A DNA stretch of 64,000 nt from Actinomadura atramentaria DSM 43919 (GCF_000381885.1 NZ_KB907218.1:130840-194839), one strand, 5' to 3'. Shown: positions 1 to 8,658, counted from the first letter of the stretch. Notes: generated from the letters alone by a model not told the origin. Numbers and translations: made by a program.

Positions 1-1
1 G

Positions 2-481
2 TACGCGCTGCACCGCAACAGCGCGGGCGTGCCCGGCGTCAGCACGGTCGAGGACGACTTCGGAGCGGCGCTCGCGGCCGGGGACGTCAACGGCGACGGC
101 CGCGCGGACCTCGCCGTCGGCGTCCCGAAGGCCGACCAGGGCCGCGTGTTCGACAGCGGCGCGGTCGTCGTCCTGTACGGGTCCGCGTCGGGGCTCGCCG
201 GACGCGGCGCGCAGGCCGTCACCAAGAGCACGGCGGGCGTGCCCGGCACGGCGCGCGCCTACGAGCACCTGGGCGCGCAGGTCGCGCTGCTCGACCACGA
301 CGGCGACGGCCGCGCCGACCTCACCGCGGGCATCCCCGACGCGGACGGCGGCAACGGCGGTCTGACCTGTCTGCGCGGCTCCGCGGCCGGTGTGACGGCC
401 AAGGGCGCGGCGGCGGTGAGCGCGGCGGCGCTCGGCGTCCGCTCGAAGAACGCGCGCGTCGGCATCCTCCTGGGCGGCTGA
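2..481 (+). CDS. FG-GAP repeat protein, C-terminal part (5' end outside window)
   Basis: The frame is open from base 2 (YALHRNSAGVPG) to a TGA at 479-481, so only the last 159 residues of a longer protein are present. FG-GAP (integrin-alpha-like beta-propeller) blades are visible, with calcium-loop motifs DVNGDGRAD and DHDGDGRAD followed by LAVGVP and LTAGIP. Repeated phrases (NSAGVPG, STAGVPG) mark the blade period. Proteins of this family in actinobacteria are normally secreted and fold as 6-7 blades; the signal peptide would lie upstream of the window. The substrate or partner cannot be told from the sequence. The ATG at 29 is internal and is not a likely start. Confidence 0.85.
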   Translation, partial: YALHRNSAGVPGVSTVEDDFGAALAAGDVNGDGRADLAVGVPKADQGRVFDSGAVVVLYGSASGLAGRGAQAVTKSTAGVPGTARAYEHLGAQVALLDHDGDGRADLTAGIPDADGGNGGLTCLRGSAAGVTAKGAAAVSAAALGVRSKNARVGILLGG

Positions 482-492
482 CCCGGGGAACG

Positions 493-867
493 TCAGGGGC
501 CCAGCGCCTCTTCCACAGCGCGCAGGGTCGGACACGGCCAGCGCCACATGCACGTGCGGCACCGCAGGACGGGGCTGGCGGGATCGCTGCTGATCCCGCC
601 GCCGTCCTGCGGGCGGTGCAGGTCCGCGAGCCGCAGCCCGAGCCGCGTCAGCGCGAGGACGTCGTCCCGCGCCGAGCCGAGGAACGCCAGGTCCTCCCGC
701 GTCAGCCGGGCCCGGACCGCTACGCTCCCGGACCCGTTGACCAGCGGGGCGAGGTGCCGGGCCGCGTCCCGCCAGCCCGCCGCCTTCAGCGACCGCGCGC
801 GGATCGTTTCCAGCCGTTCGCGCAGCCGCGTCTCGCGCGGATCGGGCTCCCGTCCGGACCGTTGCAT
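493..867 (-). CDS. conserved hypothetical protein with C-terminal CxxC..C motif
   Basis: This 124-residue protein begins MQRSGREPDPRE. It is charged and helical in its first 60 residues (an arginine-rich stretch around RETRLRERLETIRARSLKAA) and ends with CRTCMWRWPCPTLRAVEEAL, where three cysteines and two tryptophans could form a metal- or redox-active knot. There is no signal peptide or membrane segment. It ends 11 bases after the FG-GAP gene in convergent orientation. Coding on this strand is favoured over antisense frames because the cysteine motif and helical pattern look protein-like. I do not recognise the family. No strong ribosome site is seen at 867. Confidence 0.6.
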   Translation of the reverse strand: MQRSGREPDPRETRLRERLETIRARSLKAAGWRDAARHLAPLVNGSGSVAVRARLTREDLAFLGSARDDVLALTRLGLRLADLHRPQDGGGISSDPASPVLRCRTCMWRWPCPTLRAVEEALGP

Positions 868-1093
868 CGTCCGCGCACCCCCATGCGTCCCTCCCGGGCG
901 GCCGCCCCCCGGCGCCGCCGCGTTCAGGTTCTCTCACTCCGTGCCCGGCCGGGGCCGGAATCGGCGAGCCGGACGACCGTGTCCGTCCGCGCACGCCCCG
1001 TGGTAGCCGCAGTTCAGCGCGGGCGGCTCGCCCGGACACGCCCGGCGCGCGCGGGTCGCGGCGGCCCATCTGGATCGGCGGCCGTTCGCTCGG

Positions 1094-1099
1094 TAGTGT
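1094..1099 (+). promoter_or_regulatory. -10 element of a leaderless promoter (STAS gene)
   Basis: TAGTGT ends 7 bases before the GTG at 1107. It overlaps the alternative GTG at 1098, so that start could not be used from this promoter. Confidence 0.5.
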
Positions 1100-1106
1100 G
1101 CCGGAC

Positions 1107-1442
1107 GTGGAGCTAAACGTCTCAACCGCATCGCAGGGAGGTCACACCGTCGTCACAGCGACGGGTGAACTCGACCTGTACACGGCCCCGCGGCTGCAGA
1201 CCGCGCTCGCGGGCGTACTGCACGACGACATCGAACGGATCGTCGTCGACCTGAGCGGCGTCGACTTCTGCGACTCGACCGGCATGAACGTGCTGCTGTC
1301 GGCGATGAGGCGGGCCACCGAGTGCGGCGGCTCGTTCGCGCTCGCCGCGCCCCGCACCGCCGTCCGCAGGATTCTCCAGGTCACCGGCCTCGACACGGTG
1401 TTCACCGTGGTGGACGCGGTGCCCGTGCTCGGCGCCGGATAA
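1107..1442 (+). CDS. STAS-domain anti-sigma factor antagonist
   Basis: A single STAS domain of 111 residues of the SpoIIAA/RsbV type. Such proteins bind an anti-sigma kinase when unphosphorylated and so release a stress sigma factor; phosphorylation of a conserved serine turns them off. The serine sits in FCDSTGMNVL (canonical D-S-x-G), after the core strand RIVVDLSGVDF. GTG at 1107 is preferred over GTG at 1098 because a TAGTGT -10 element overlaps 1098 and leaves 7 bases to 1107, typical of leaderless genes here. No kinase gene is adjacent; a candidate HATPase partner lies at 33.4-33.9 kb, but the pairing is only a guess. Confidence 0.88.
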   Translation: MELNVSTASQGGHTVVTATGELDLYTAPRLQTALAGVLHDDIERIVVDLSGVDFCDSTGMNVLLSAMRRATECGGSFALAAPRTAVRRILQVTGLDTVFTVVDAVPVLGAG

Positions 1443-1475
1443 GCGTCGTTCACCGCCGTCCGTCCCGTCGCGCAC

Positions 1476-1481
1476 TACGAT
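1476..1481 (+). promoter_or_regulatory. -10 element of a leaderless promoter (GT2 gene)
   Basis: TACGAT ends 7 bases before the ATG at 1489, and no ribosome site precedes that start. Confidence 0.5.
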
Positions 1482-1488
1482 CGCGGGT

Positions 1489-2226
1489 ATGCAGGACGTA
1501 GCGGTGATCATTCCGGCGAAGGACGAGGCCGACCGGATCGCGGCGACGGTCGGCGCGGCCGCCGGCCTGCCCGGCGTCGACCTCGTCGTCGTGGTGGACG
1601 ACGGGTCCGCCGACGGGACCGCCGAGGCCGCGGAGAAGGCCGGGGCGAAGGTCGTGCGGCACTCCCGCAACCGGGGCAAGGGCGCGGCGATGGAGACCGG
1701 CGCGGAGGCCGTCCGCCTCCTCGACGGCGACCGGCCGCGCCACCTGCTCTTCCTGGACGCCGACCTCGCCGACACCGCCCGCGACGCCGCGCCGCTCGTC
1801 GAGCCGGTGCGCGCGGGCGACGCGGACATGACGATCGCGGCGTTCTCCAGCACGGTGAAGCTCGGCGGCCACGGCTTCGTCGTCCGCCTGTCCCGCGAGG
1901 GCATCCAGCGCGCCACCGGCTGGACCGCGACGCAGCCGCTCAACGGCCAGCGCTGCCTGACGCGCGCCGCGTTCGAGGCGGCGCGGCCGCTCGCCGCCGG
2001 GTTCGGCGTCGAGACGGGCCTGACGATCGACCTGCTGCGGCAGGGCTTCCGCGTCACCGAGGTCGAGGTGCCGCTCGCGCACCGCGCCACCGGCACCGAC
2101 TGGCGCGCCCAACTGCACCGCGCCCGGCAGTTCCGGGACGTCGCGCGCGCCCTCGCGGTCCGCGAACCCGCCGTCGCCGGGCGCCTCGACGCGCTGCGCG
2201 GGCGGGGCCGCGGCCGACGGGCGTGA
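1489..2226 (+). CDS. GT2 family glycosyltransferase
   Basis: A 245-residue GT-A fold glycosyltransferase without membrane segments. The N-terminus VAVIIPAKDEADRI is the typical first strand and nucleotide-sugar loop. VVVDDGSADGT carries the DDGS motif and LLFLDADL supplies the metal-binding DxD. It most resembles the glucosyl-3-phosphoglycerate synthase / dolichyl-phosphate sugar synthase branch, but the sugar is not defined. The ATG at 1489 follows a TACGAT -10 box by 7 bases, so the mRNA is probably leaderless. Its TGA overlaps the GTG of the next gene (GTGA at 2223-2226), implying coupled translation with a membrane mannosyltransferase. Probable role: building a cell-envelope glycan or activated lipid-linked sugar. 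Confidence 0.85.
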   Translation: MQDVAVIIPAKDEADRIAATVGAAAGLPGVDLVVVVDDGSADGTAEAAEKAGAKVVRHSRNRGKGAAMETGAEAVRLLDGDRPRHLLFLDADLADTARDAAPLVEPVRAGDADMTIAAFSSTVKLGGHGFVVRLSREGIQRATGWTATQPLNGQRCLTRAAFEAARPLAAGFGVETGLTIDLLRQGFRVTEVEVPLAHRATGTDWRAQLHRARQFRDVARALAVREPAVAGRLDALRGRGRGRRA

Positions 2227-3719
2227 CCCAGGCGCGTTCCGGCGGGCGGGCCGGGGCGGCCGGACTCGTCCTCATCGCCGCCGCCCTGCTCGGAACAGTC
2301 GTGGCGGCCCTGCTCGGCCCGTCGCTGTTCGAGCCCGCGCTGCCGGGCGGCGGACCGCCGTTCTCTCTCGACGTCCGGCCCGCGCCGCACCTGATGGTCG
2401 CGCTCGTCGCGGGCTCCCTCACCGCGGGCGCGGCCGGGCTCGCCCTCTGCCTGCTCGCGGCTCGGCGCGGCTGGAGCGTCGCGGCGCGTCCGCTGCTGCT
2501 GACGGGCCTGCTGATCGCGGCGGTCCTGGCGTTCCTGCCGCCGATCGGCTCGTCGGACCATCTCAACTACGCCGCGTACGGGCGGATGGCGGTCACCGGC
2601 CACGACCCGTACGCCACCACCACCGCGGATCTGCCGCACGACCCCGTGGCCGGTGCGGCGGAGGAGTGGCGGACGACCCCTTCGGTGTACGGGCCGGTCG
2701 CGACGGCGGGGCAGGCGCTCGCGTCGTGGCTCGGCGGCGACTCGGCGCGGCTCACCGTCTTCCTGCTGTCGGTGCTGAACGCGCTCGCGTTCGCGGCGAC
2801 GGCGCTGCTGCTGCATCGCACGGCCCGCGACGGGCGCGGCCGGACCCGCGCCGCGCTGCTGTGGACCTGCAATCCGCTGGTGATGTACCAGCTCGTCGCG
2901 GGCGCGCACAACGATCTGTGGGCGGTCGCGCCGATGGTCGCGGCGCTCGCGGTGTTCGCGGGGCGGCCGACGCTCGCGCGCACGCTGCTGACGGGCGTGT
3001 TCGTCGGGATCGGCGCGGCGGTGAAGCTGCCCGCCGCGCTCGTCGGCGGCGGTCCGGCATGGGCGCTGCTGCGGCGGCGCGCGTACGGGCGGCTCGCGGC
3101 GCTGTTCGCCGGTGCGGGCGTCGTCGCCGCCGTCGCGTACGGGCTCGCGGGGCCGCGCGTCCTGGACCGCACCCGCCAGGCCAGCGAGATGGTCTCCTGG
3201 GCGACGCCGTGGCACCTGGTGGACGTGTACCTCACCGGCGACCGGGACGTCGTGAAGTACGCCGCGGTCGCCGTCGCCCTGCTGCTCGCGCTGCTGCTGT
3301 ACCGGGGCCTGCCCGTCACGGCGGACGTCCCCCGCGACGACCACCGCCGCGTCGCCGCCGCGCTCCTCATCGGCTGGGTCTGCACCGCGCCGTACGTCCT
3401 CCCCTGGTACGACGGGTACGGCTGGGCGCTGCTGGCGCTGCTGCCGCTGTCGCGGATCGACGGGGTGTTCCTCGCGCACACGTTCGCGCTGAGCCTGGCC
3501 TACCTGCCCGCCCGCGGCCCGAAGATCATCGGACTGCCCGACGACCTGCACTGGCTCACGGCGGTCGTCCGGGCCCAGGTCATCCCGTGGGTGCTGACGG
3601 CCGTGGTGCTGGCTTTCGCACTGCTGTGCCTGCGCGGGCCGGGGAACCGCGCTCCACGGACCGCAGCGCCGCGGCGATCGTCAGCGGCGCGGCGAGGACC
3701 AGCGACACCGACAGGATGA
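2223..3719 (+). CDS. MptA/MptB-like polyprenol-phosphomannose-dependent mannosyltransferase
   Basis: A polytopic membrane protein of 498 residues with about 11-13 hydrophobic segments. The first periplasmic loop holds SSDHLNYAAYGRMAVTGHDP, the loop where GT-C enzymes keep their acidic catalytic residue, followed by VYGPVAT. Family knowledge: MptA/MptB proteins use polyprenyl-phosphate-mannose to extend alpha-1,6 mannan in lipomannan. The gene is coupled to the GT2 gene by a GTGA overlap. Its last 46 codons (from 3580) lie over the 3' end of the opposite-strand gene; this tail is Arg/Ala/Pro-rich and lacks hydrophobic segments, so the two genes share 140 bp tail-to-tail. The exact sugar and linkage are inferred. 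Confidence 0.78.
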   Translation: MTQARSGGRAGAAGLVLIAAALLGTVVAALLGPSLFEPALPGGGPPFSLDVRPAPHLMVALVAGSLTAGAAGLALCLLAARRGWSVAARPLLLTGLLIAAVLAFLPPIGSSDHLNYAAYGRMAVTGHDPYATTTADLPHDPVAGAAEEWRTTPSVYGPVATAGQALASWLGGDSARLTVFLLSVLNALAFAATALLLHRTARDGRGRTRAALLWTCNPLVMYQLVAGAHNDLWAVAPMVAALAVFAGRPTLARTLLTGVFVGIGAAVKLPAALVGGGPAWALLRRRAYGRLAALFAGAGVVAAVAYGLAGPRVLDRTRQASEMVSWATPWHLVDVYLTGDRDVVKYAAVAVALLLALLLYRGLPVTADVPRDDHRRVAAALLIGWVCTAPYVLPWYDGYGWALLALLPLSRIDGVFLAHTFALSLAYLPARGPKIIGLPDDLHWLTAVVRAQVIPWVLTAVVLAFALLCLRGPGNRAPRTAAPRRSSAARRGPATPTG

Positions 3720-5796
3720 TGACGCCGGAGTCGTTGACGAGCGCCCCGACGAGCCCCACCGACACGACCGCGGTCAGCGCGGCCCGCATCGTCTCGGTGT
3801 CGCGGTAGGCGAGCACCAGCGGCTTGGCGCGCCACCGCGCCGGATCGGCGAGGGCGAAGTACAGCGCGACGAGCGCCACCGCCAGCACGATCGTCACCGG
3901 CCAGAACCCCAGCGTGCGGGTCATCGCGTTGAACTTCCGCTCGACGACCTCCCAGCCGTTCCCCGCGACGAGGTCCTTCCAGAACTTGCCGAGGTGCGTC
4001 GGGTTCGCGCTCCGCGCGTTCAGCCAGGAGATCAGCAGGACGAGCGCGACCGCGACCGCCCCGAACCCGGCCGCCCACCACCAGCGGACGCGCAGCCCCG
4101 CCACGACCAGGGCGAGCACCGCGAACACCGGCACCATCGCCAGGACCCCGCCGAAGTCGCTGCCCCACGCCGGGAGGCCGTCCAACGCGACCGCCGCGAC
4201 GCCGACCGCCGCGACGATCGCGCCCGCCGCCCAGCGGCGGCCCGCGCGGATCGCGTACTCGGCCGACCACGCCGCCGTCAGGACAGCGCCCGCCGCGAAC
4301 AGCGCGAACGCCTGGTTCCCGAACCCGTAGAACCGGCCCGCGACGAGCGCCGTGTACCCGAGGAACGTGTTCAACTGCAGATGCGAGCCGGTCATGACGT
4401 CCACGCCGAGGACGACGGCCGTCACCGCGGCGACGATCAGGCTCGGCGCGAGCTTCGACCGCCGCCACGGGCCGGCCAGCGCGAGCCCGGTCACCGCGGC
4501 GGCGAGCACGGTGACGGTGGCGATCAGCGCCGCGGCCGGGTGGGACGTCCGCCACCACGGAACCGCCCCCGCCAGGAACGCCGCGACCGGCGTCGAACCG
4601 CCGAGCAGCGCCACGATCCGCGCGCCGCCGAGGACGAGCCGCCGCCGCGCGGGCCTCGGGCGCCGGCGCAGCAGCAGCCACGCCGCGCCGAGCAGCACGA
4701 CCTGCGCGCCGACCAGCGTCCGGATGAACGAGCCCTGCACCGAGCGGATGGCCTGCGCGGCGACGTCCTGGTCCTCCAGCGCCTCGATCTTCGCGGTCGC
4801 GCCCTGCGCCGACCGGGCCGACCGCCACGGCGACCCGACGGCCTCCTGCGGCTGCGGCAGGCCGAGCAGCCGCAGCGCCGTCGCGGTGACGTCGGTCAGC
4901 GTCACCAGGCCCGCCCGGTGCGTCGCGCTCGACGTGAGGCGGCCGCGCGGGAACGCGGACGCGCCGCCCGGCGTCGTCCACGCGGCGGCGATCCGCAGGT
5001 GCGGCGGGACGCCGATGTCGGACAGGCCCGCGACCAGCACGTTCGTGCCGGGCGGCAGGGACCGCAGGACCGCCGCGACGCGCTGGTCCGCCGTGCTCGC
5101 CGCGCGCGCCCGGACGGCCTCGGCCACCGGCACCTGCTCGCCCTCGGTGTCCACGCCCGCCGCCTGGTAGGCGCGGAACACGTCGTCGATCTCGACGGCG
5201 GCCAGGCGGCAGCGCGCCCAGTCCTGCGGCGTCGCGCGCTCGGGCGACGGCGCGTACCGGTCCACCCGGCCGGAGCCGTCCGCGAGGCCGTACACCGCGC
5301 CCGGGCCGACCGCGAACGTGCAGTCGCCCGCGCGGTGCGCGGCGTCGCCGAGGAGCCCGACGCGGGACCTGTAGATCGTCCCGGCGTTGTCCTTCTTGAT
5401 CGCGGCCCATCCGGCGGCGGACGCGCCGCCGTTCGGCGCGGCCGAGGGCGCGGCGGGCAGCAGGCAGTCGCCCGGCTCCAGCCGGGACCGCTGGCCCGCC
5501 GAGACCGTCAGCCAGCCGTCGGTCGGGCAGGTTCCGGGGCGCGTCGTGCGGACCGACAGGCTGGCCGCGCCGCCCTCGCCCGCGAGCCGCCACAGAGTGG
5601 GCGTCCGCTCCCGGGTGACGTCGCTCCACATCATCCCCGGCAGGCCGATGACCACGGTGCCGGGCCTCGCCGGAGCGGCGGCCGCCGGGGCCGCCGATGC
5701 GGTCGCGAGCACCGCGGCGACCGCGCCGAGAACGGCGATCAGCGCCCTGACCACCGTCGATCGACGCGTCCCCGTCCCCGCCCCGTGCTGCGACAT
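3580..5796 (-). CDS. membrane protein with alkaline-phosphatase-like ectodomain
   Basis: A 738-residue protein. It has a signal/anchor segment (residues 17-42), then an extracytoplasmic domain of about 300 residues starting PGTVVIGLPGMMWSDV, which resembles the first strand and metal-site region of the alkaline phosphatase superfamily. The C-terminal 380 residues form about 9-10 membrane segments. The phrase TTRPGTCPTDGWLTVSAG looks like a family signature in actinobacterial homologues. I cannot confirm all metal ligands, so catalytic activity is open. ATG at 5796 follows a TAACCT -10 element by 6 bases (leaderless). The gene is divergent from the GT87 gene only 39 bp away and convergent with the MptB-like gene, suggesting a joint envelope role. 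Confidence 0.75.
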   Translation of the reverse strand: MSQHGAGTGTRRSTVVRALIAVLGAVAAVLATASAAPAAAAPARPGTVVIGLPGMMWSDVTRERTPTLWRLAGEGGAASLSVRTTRPGTCPTDGWLTVSAGQRSRLEPGDCLLPAAPSAAPNGGASAAGWAAIKKDNAGTIYRSRVGLLGDAAHRAGDCTFAVGPGAVYGLADGSGRVDRYAPSPERATPQDWARCRLAAVEIDDVFRAYQAAGVDTEGEQVPVAEAVRARAASTADQRVAAVLRSLPPGTNVLVAGLSDIGVPPHLRIAAAWTTPGGASAFPRGRLTSSATHRAGLVTLTDVTATALRLLGLPQPQEAVGSPWRSARSAQGATAKIEALEDQDVAAQAIRSVQGSFIRTLVGAQVVLLGAAWLLLRRRPRPARRRLVLGGARIVALLGGSTPVAAFLAGAVPWWRTSHPAAALIATVTVLAAAVTGLALAGPWRRSKLAPSLIVAAVTAVVLGVDVMTGSHLQLNTFLGYTALVAGRFYGFGNQAFALFAAGAVLTAAWSAEYAIRAGRRWAAGAIVAAVGVAAVALDGLPAWGSDFGGVLAMVPVFAVLALVVAGLRVRWWWAAGFGAVAVALVLLISWLNARSANPTHLGKFWKDLVAGNGWEVVERKFNAMTRTLGFWPVTIVLAVALVALYFALADPARWRAKPLVLAYRDTETMRAALTAVVSVGLVGALVNDSGVIILSVSLVLAAPLTIAAALRSVERGSPARAGTAVRKPAPRPSAPTG

Positions 5797-5802
5797 GGGA
5801 TC

Positions 5803-5808
5803 AGGTTA
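5803..5808 (-). promoter_or_regulatory. -10 element of a leaderless promoter (5796 gene)
   Basis: On the minus strand TAACCT ends 6 bases before the ATG at 5796. It lies in the 39-bp divergent gap, so both promoters of this gap must overlap. Confidence 0.45.
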
Positions 5809-5835
5809 GTGGGCGGGTTGCGCCAGGATGGACCC

Positions 5836-7191
5836 ATGCGTGCAGGCAGCAGAGGGCGCGACGGCGGGCGCGGGCACCCGCCGTGGATCGTCGCGCTCGG
5901 CGTGCTCGTCGCGGCCGTGGCCGTCGCGCCGATCGTCGTCAAGTGGCTGAACAACCCGCCCGACCAGCGTCTCGTGGACCTGGAGGTCTACCGGGAGGGC
6001 GGCCGGGCGATCCTGCGGGGCGCGCCGCTGTACGACGTCCTCACGCAGCCGCCGCAGTTCCTGCCGTTCACCTACCCGCCGTTCGCGGCGGTGCTCGCCG
6101 TGCCGTTCACCCTGCTGCCGTGGAAGGCGTCGCAGTGGGCGTGGACGGTCCTGATGTACGGCTCGCTCGTCATCGCCGTGCTGTACGCGTTCCGCGACCT
6201 GGTCCGCCGCGCGGGCCGCTGGGCCCCGGTCGCGGCGGGCGCGCTCGTCGGCGCGACCGCGTGGCTGTGGCCCGCGTCCGACCAGATGCGGTTCGGGCAG
6301 GTCGGGTTCGTGCTGATGGCGCTGTGCCTGGCCGACTGCGCCGCGCGCAGCCCGCGCTGGCCGCGCGGCCTGCTCGTCGGCCTGGCCATCGCGATCAAGC
6401 TGGTGCCGGGCGTCTTCCTCATCTGGTTCTGGATCTCGGGCCGCCGGGAGGCCGCCGGGAACGCGCTGCTGACGGCGCTCGCGGCGTGGATGGGCGCGTT
6501 CGCGCTGCTCCCGTCCGACTCGCGCGACTACTGGTTCGGCGCGTTCTTGCAGGGCGGCGACCGGACCGGTGCCGTCAATGGCACGACGAACCAGTCGCTC
6601 AACGGGATGCTCGCGCACGTCATCCCGGACGGTCCGGTCCGGTCGCTGCTGTGGCTCGTGCTCGTCCTGGCCGTCGCGTGGATCGGGTTCCGGCTCGCGT
6701 ACCGCGCGACGCGCACCGCCGACGCCCTCGCCGGGACCGCCGGCGGCCCCTGGTCGGGCACCGACCTGACGCGCGCCGCCGACCGCTCGGCCGGACCCGA
6801 CGCCTACAGCGCGCTGCTCGCGGGGATCGCCATCACCGGTCTGCTCTCGGTGCTGCTCTCCCCCATCGGCTGGATGCACCACCTCGTCTGGGTCATCGCG
6901 GTACTCGGCGCGCTCGTCGGCGACGGCCGCGACCTGCGCCGCTGCGTCGTAGCGGCCGTCGTCTGGCTGTACTACCTGTTCCCGCTGCCGTGGCGCGGCG
7001 CGGCGCTGTCCGGCCGCGACCACGCGCTCGCCGTCCGCGTCGCCGGGCGGGTGCTGCAGGACGCGTTCGGGCTCGGCGCGCTGGCGCTGCTCGCGGTGCT
7101 CGGCGTGTGGCTCGTCCGGCGGCTGCGGGCGTCGCGGGATCGGCCGGAACCTTCGCACCGCGACGCGGAGGTCGGTACGCTCGCCCCGTGA
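5836..7191 (+). CDS. GT87-family polyprenol-phosphate-mannose mannosyltransferase
   Basis: A 451-residue GT-C membrane enzyme with about 10-12 hydrophobic segments. Motifs typical of the mycobacterial alpha-1,2-mannosyltransferase / PimE group are present: VDLEVYREGGRAILRGAPLY with an acidic pair in the first loop, FTYPPFAAVLAVPF, and TTNQSLNGML. The start at ATG 5836 (MRAGSRGRDGG) gives a short basic cytoplasmic tail before the first membrane segment; the open frame continues upstream only as antisense of the neighbour. The TGA overlaps the start region of the DUF4446 gene (GTGATG at 7188-7193). It probably adds mannose to a lipid-linked or glycoprotein acceptor at the outer face of the membrane. 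Confidence 0.85.
   Translation: MRAGSRGRDGGRGHPPWIVALGVLVAAVAVAPIVVKWLNNPPDQRLVDLEVYREGGRAILRGAPLYDVLTQPPQFLPFTYPPFAAVLAVPFTLLPWKASQWAWTVLMYGSLVIAVLYAFRDLVRRAGRWAPVAAGALVGATAWLWPASDQMRFGQVGFVLMALCLADCAARSPRWPRGLLVGLAIAIKLVPGVFLIWFWISGRREAAGNALLTALAAWMGAFALLPSDSRDYWFGAFLQGGDRTGAVNGTTNQSLNGMLAHVIPDGPVRSLLWLVLVLAVAWIGFRLAYRATRTADALAGTAGGPWSGTDLTRAADRSAGPDAYSALLAGIAITGLLSVLLSPIGWMHHLVWVIAVLGALVGDGRDLRRCVVAAVVWLYYLFPLPWRGAALSGRDHALAVRVAGRVLQDAFGLGALALLAVLGVWLVRRLRASRDRPEPSHRDAEVGTLAP
7176..7181 (+). promoter_or_regulatory. possible internal leaderless promoter (DUF4446 gene)
   Basis: TACGCT inside the 3' end of the GT87 gene ends 6 bases before the GTG at 7188. Confidence 0.35.
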
Positions 7192-7676
7192 TGCTTGTCG
7201 CCGTGGCCGTGGCGGGGCTGGTCGCCGGAGTGGCCGGTCTCTCGGTCGCCGTGGCCGCCCACCGGCGCGCGAGCCATGTCGTGGACGAGTGCGCGACCGT
7301 CCTGCGCCGCCAGCTCCAGTTCGCCACCGGGACGGGCGTGGACGACAAGGCCCTGCGGGACCTCGCGATCGTCCACTACGACGCGCTCAAGGAGATGTCC
7401 GGGCACCGCTCCTTCTCCCTCGCGCTGATCAACGCGGGCGGCGACGGCGTCGTCATCAGCTCGATCATCGGCCGCACCGAGACCCGCACCTACGCCAAGC
7501 CCGTCCGGGGCGGCCACCCGGTGGACGGCCTGTCGCCCGAGGAGAACCAGGCGCTGCGCGCCGCGCGGCTCGGCAAGGGGCCGATCGTCACGATGGACGA
7601 CCCGCTGCCCGACTTCAGCGTCGGCCCGGACGAGCCGGTCGCGCCGCCGGCGGACGCGCCCGCCCACCGGGCGTAA
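7188..7676 (+). CDS. DUF4446 family protein
   Basis: A 162-residue protein with one N-terminal membrane helix (LVAVAVAGLVAGVAGLSVAV) and a cytoplasmic domain containing the block VHYDALKEMSGHRSFSLALI, then GDGVVISSI and RTETRTYAKPV. These are the hallmarks of the DUF4446 family found in actinobacteria and Firmicutes; no function is known. The start is GTG 7188, overlapping the previous stop as GTGA, or ATG 7191 directly after. TACGCT at 7176-7181 would suit a leaderless start at 7188. The C-terminus is an acidic, proline-rich tail. It sits immediately upstream of pheA. Confidence 0.82.
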   Translation: MMLVAVAVAGLVAGVAGLSVAVAAHRRASHVVDECATVLRRQLQFATGTGVDDKALRDLAIVHYDALKEMSGHRSFSLALINAGGDGVVISSIIGRTETRTYAKPVRGGHPVDGLSPEENQALRAARLGKGPIVTMDDPLPDFSVGPDEPVAPPADAPAHRA

Positions 7677-7679
7677 ACT
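7674..7679 (+). promoter_or_regulatory. -10 element for pheA
   Basis: TAAACT overlaps the stop codon of the preceding gene (TAA at 7674-7676). Transcription would begin near 7686, giving pheA a leader of about 46 nt that contains its ribosome site. Confidence 0.4.
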
Positions 7680-7731
7680 GAGGTCACGTCCACACCGTGC
7701 GCTCCTCGCGGGGGCGGAGGAGTTGATTCAG

Positions 7732-8658
7732 ATGCCGCAGCGGTACGCCTATCTCGGGCCGCAGGGCACGTTCACCGAGGCGGCCCTGCTGCGGTTCCCG
7801 GGTGCCGCCGACGCCGAGCACCTACCGCTCGCCACCGTGCCCGCCGTGCTCGACGCGCTGCGCCGCGACGAGGCGGACGTCGCCGTCGTCGCCCTGGAGA
7901 ACTCCGTCGAGGGCTCCGTCCCGACCACGCTGGACGAACTCGCCACCGGTGAGCCGCTCCAGATCGTCGGGGAGGTCAACCTGCCGGTGTCGTTCGCGCT
8001 GCTCGTACGACCCGGCACGGCCATCGAGGACGTCAAGACCGTCGCCTCGCACCCGATCGCGCAGCCGCAGTGCCGCCGCTGGCTCGCCGAGAACGTTCCC
8101 GACGCCGAGTGGCGCGCGGCGACGTCCAACGCCGAGGCCGCGCAGCACGTCGCGGACGGGCACTACGACGCGGCGCTCGCCGGCTCGTTCGCGGCCGCCC
8201 GCTACGGCCTGTCGGTCCTCGCGGAGGACATCCACGACGTCGCCGACGCCGTCACCCGCTTCATCGCGCTGCGCCGCCCCGGCACGCCCCCCGCGCCGAC
8301 GGGCGCGGACCGCACCACCGTCGTCGCGTTCATCGGCGCCGACCACCCCGGCGCGCTGCTGGAGATCCTCACCGAGTTCTCCGTGCGCGGGATCAACCTG
8401 ACGCTGATCCAGTCCCGCCCGACCGGCGCGCGGCTCGGCTCGTACCTGTTCTGGATGGACTTCGAGGGCCACGTCGCCGACGAGCGGGTCGGCGAGGCGC
8501 TGATGGGGCTGCGGCGGATCTGCGCGGACGTCCGGTTCATCGGCTCCTACCCGCGCGCGGACGGAATCTCGCCCGACATCCGCCGGGGCACGCACGACGC
8601 CGACTTCGCGGCCGCCGCGTCCTGGCTGGCCTCGCTCCGGACGGGCCGTCGCGCCTGA
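7732..8658 (+). CDS. pheA: prephenate dehydratase
   Basis: Converts prephenate to phenylpyruvate in phenylalanine synthesis. The 308-residue protein has the usual two parts. Residues 3-185 form the catalytic domain, with YLGPQGTFTEAALL at the start, ALENSVEGSVPTTLD in the middle and the TRF motif (AVTRFIALRR) at its end. A C-terminal ACT domain carries GALLEILTEFSVRGINLTLI and QSRPTG, the phenylalanine-binding ESRP motif in variant form, so feedback inhibition by phenylalanine is expected. GGAGGAG at 7716-7722 lies 9 bases before ATG 7732; TTG at 7723 would leave no spacing and is rejected. Confidence 0.95.
   Translation: MPQRYAYLGPQGTFTEAALLRFPGAADAEHLPLATVPAVLDALRRDEADVAVVALENSVEGSVPTTLDELATGEPLQIVGEVNLPVSFALLVRPGTAIEDVKTVASHPIAQPQCRRWLAENVPDAEWRAATSNAEAAQHVADGHYDAALAGSFAAARYGLSVLAEDIHDVADAVTRFIALRRPGTPPAPTGADRTTVVAFIGADHPGALLEILTEFSVRGINLTLIQSRPTGARLGSYLFWMDFEGHVADERVGEALMGLRRICADVRFIGSYPRADGISPDIRRGTHDADFAAAASWLASLRTGRRA

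Noticed and set aside
934..1131. 65-codon minus-strand ORF with NCGYHGACADGHG
   Set aside because: The Cys/His stretch is tempting, but it overlaps the STAS promoter and start and lacks a ribosome site; not enough support.
1122..3551. 809-codon open frame on the minus strand
   Set aside because: It is antisense to the GT2 and MptB-like genes and consists of Arg/Gly/Ala/Asp-rich low-information residues, a shadow of high third-position GC.
3994..5835. long upstream extension of the GT87 gene frame
   Set aside because: It is antisense to the phosphatase-like gene, Arg/Pro-rich, and has no membrane or domain features; the protein starts at 5836.
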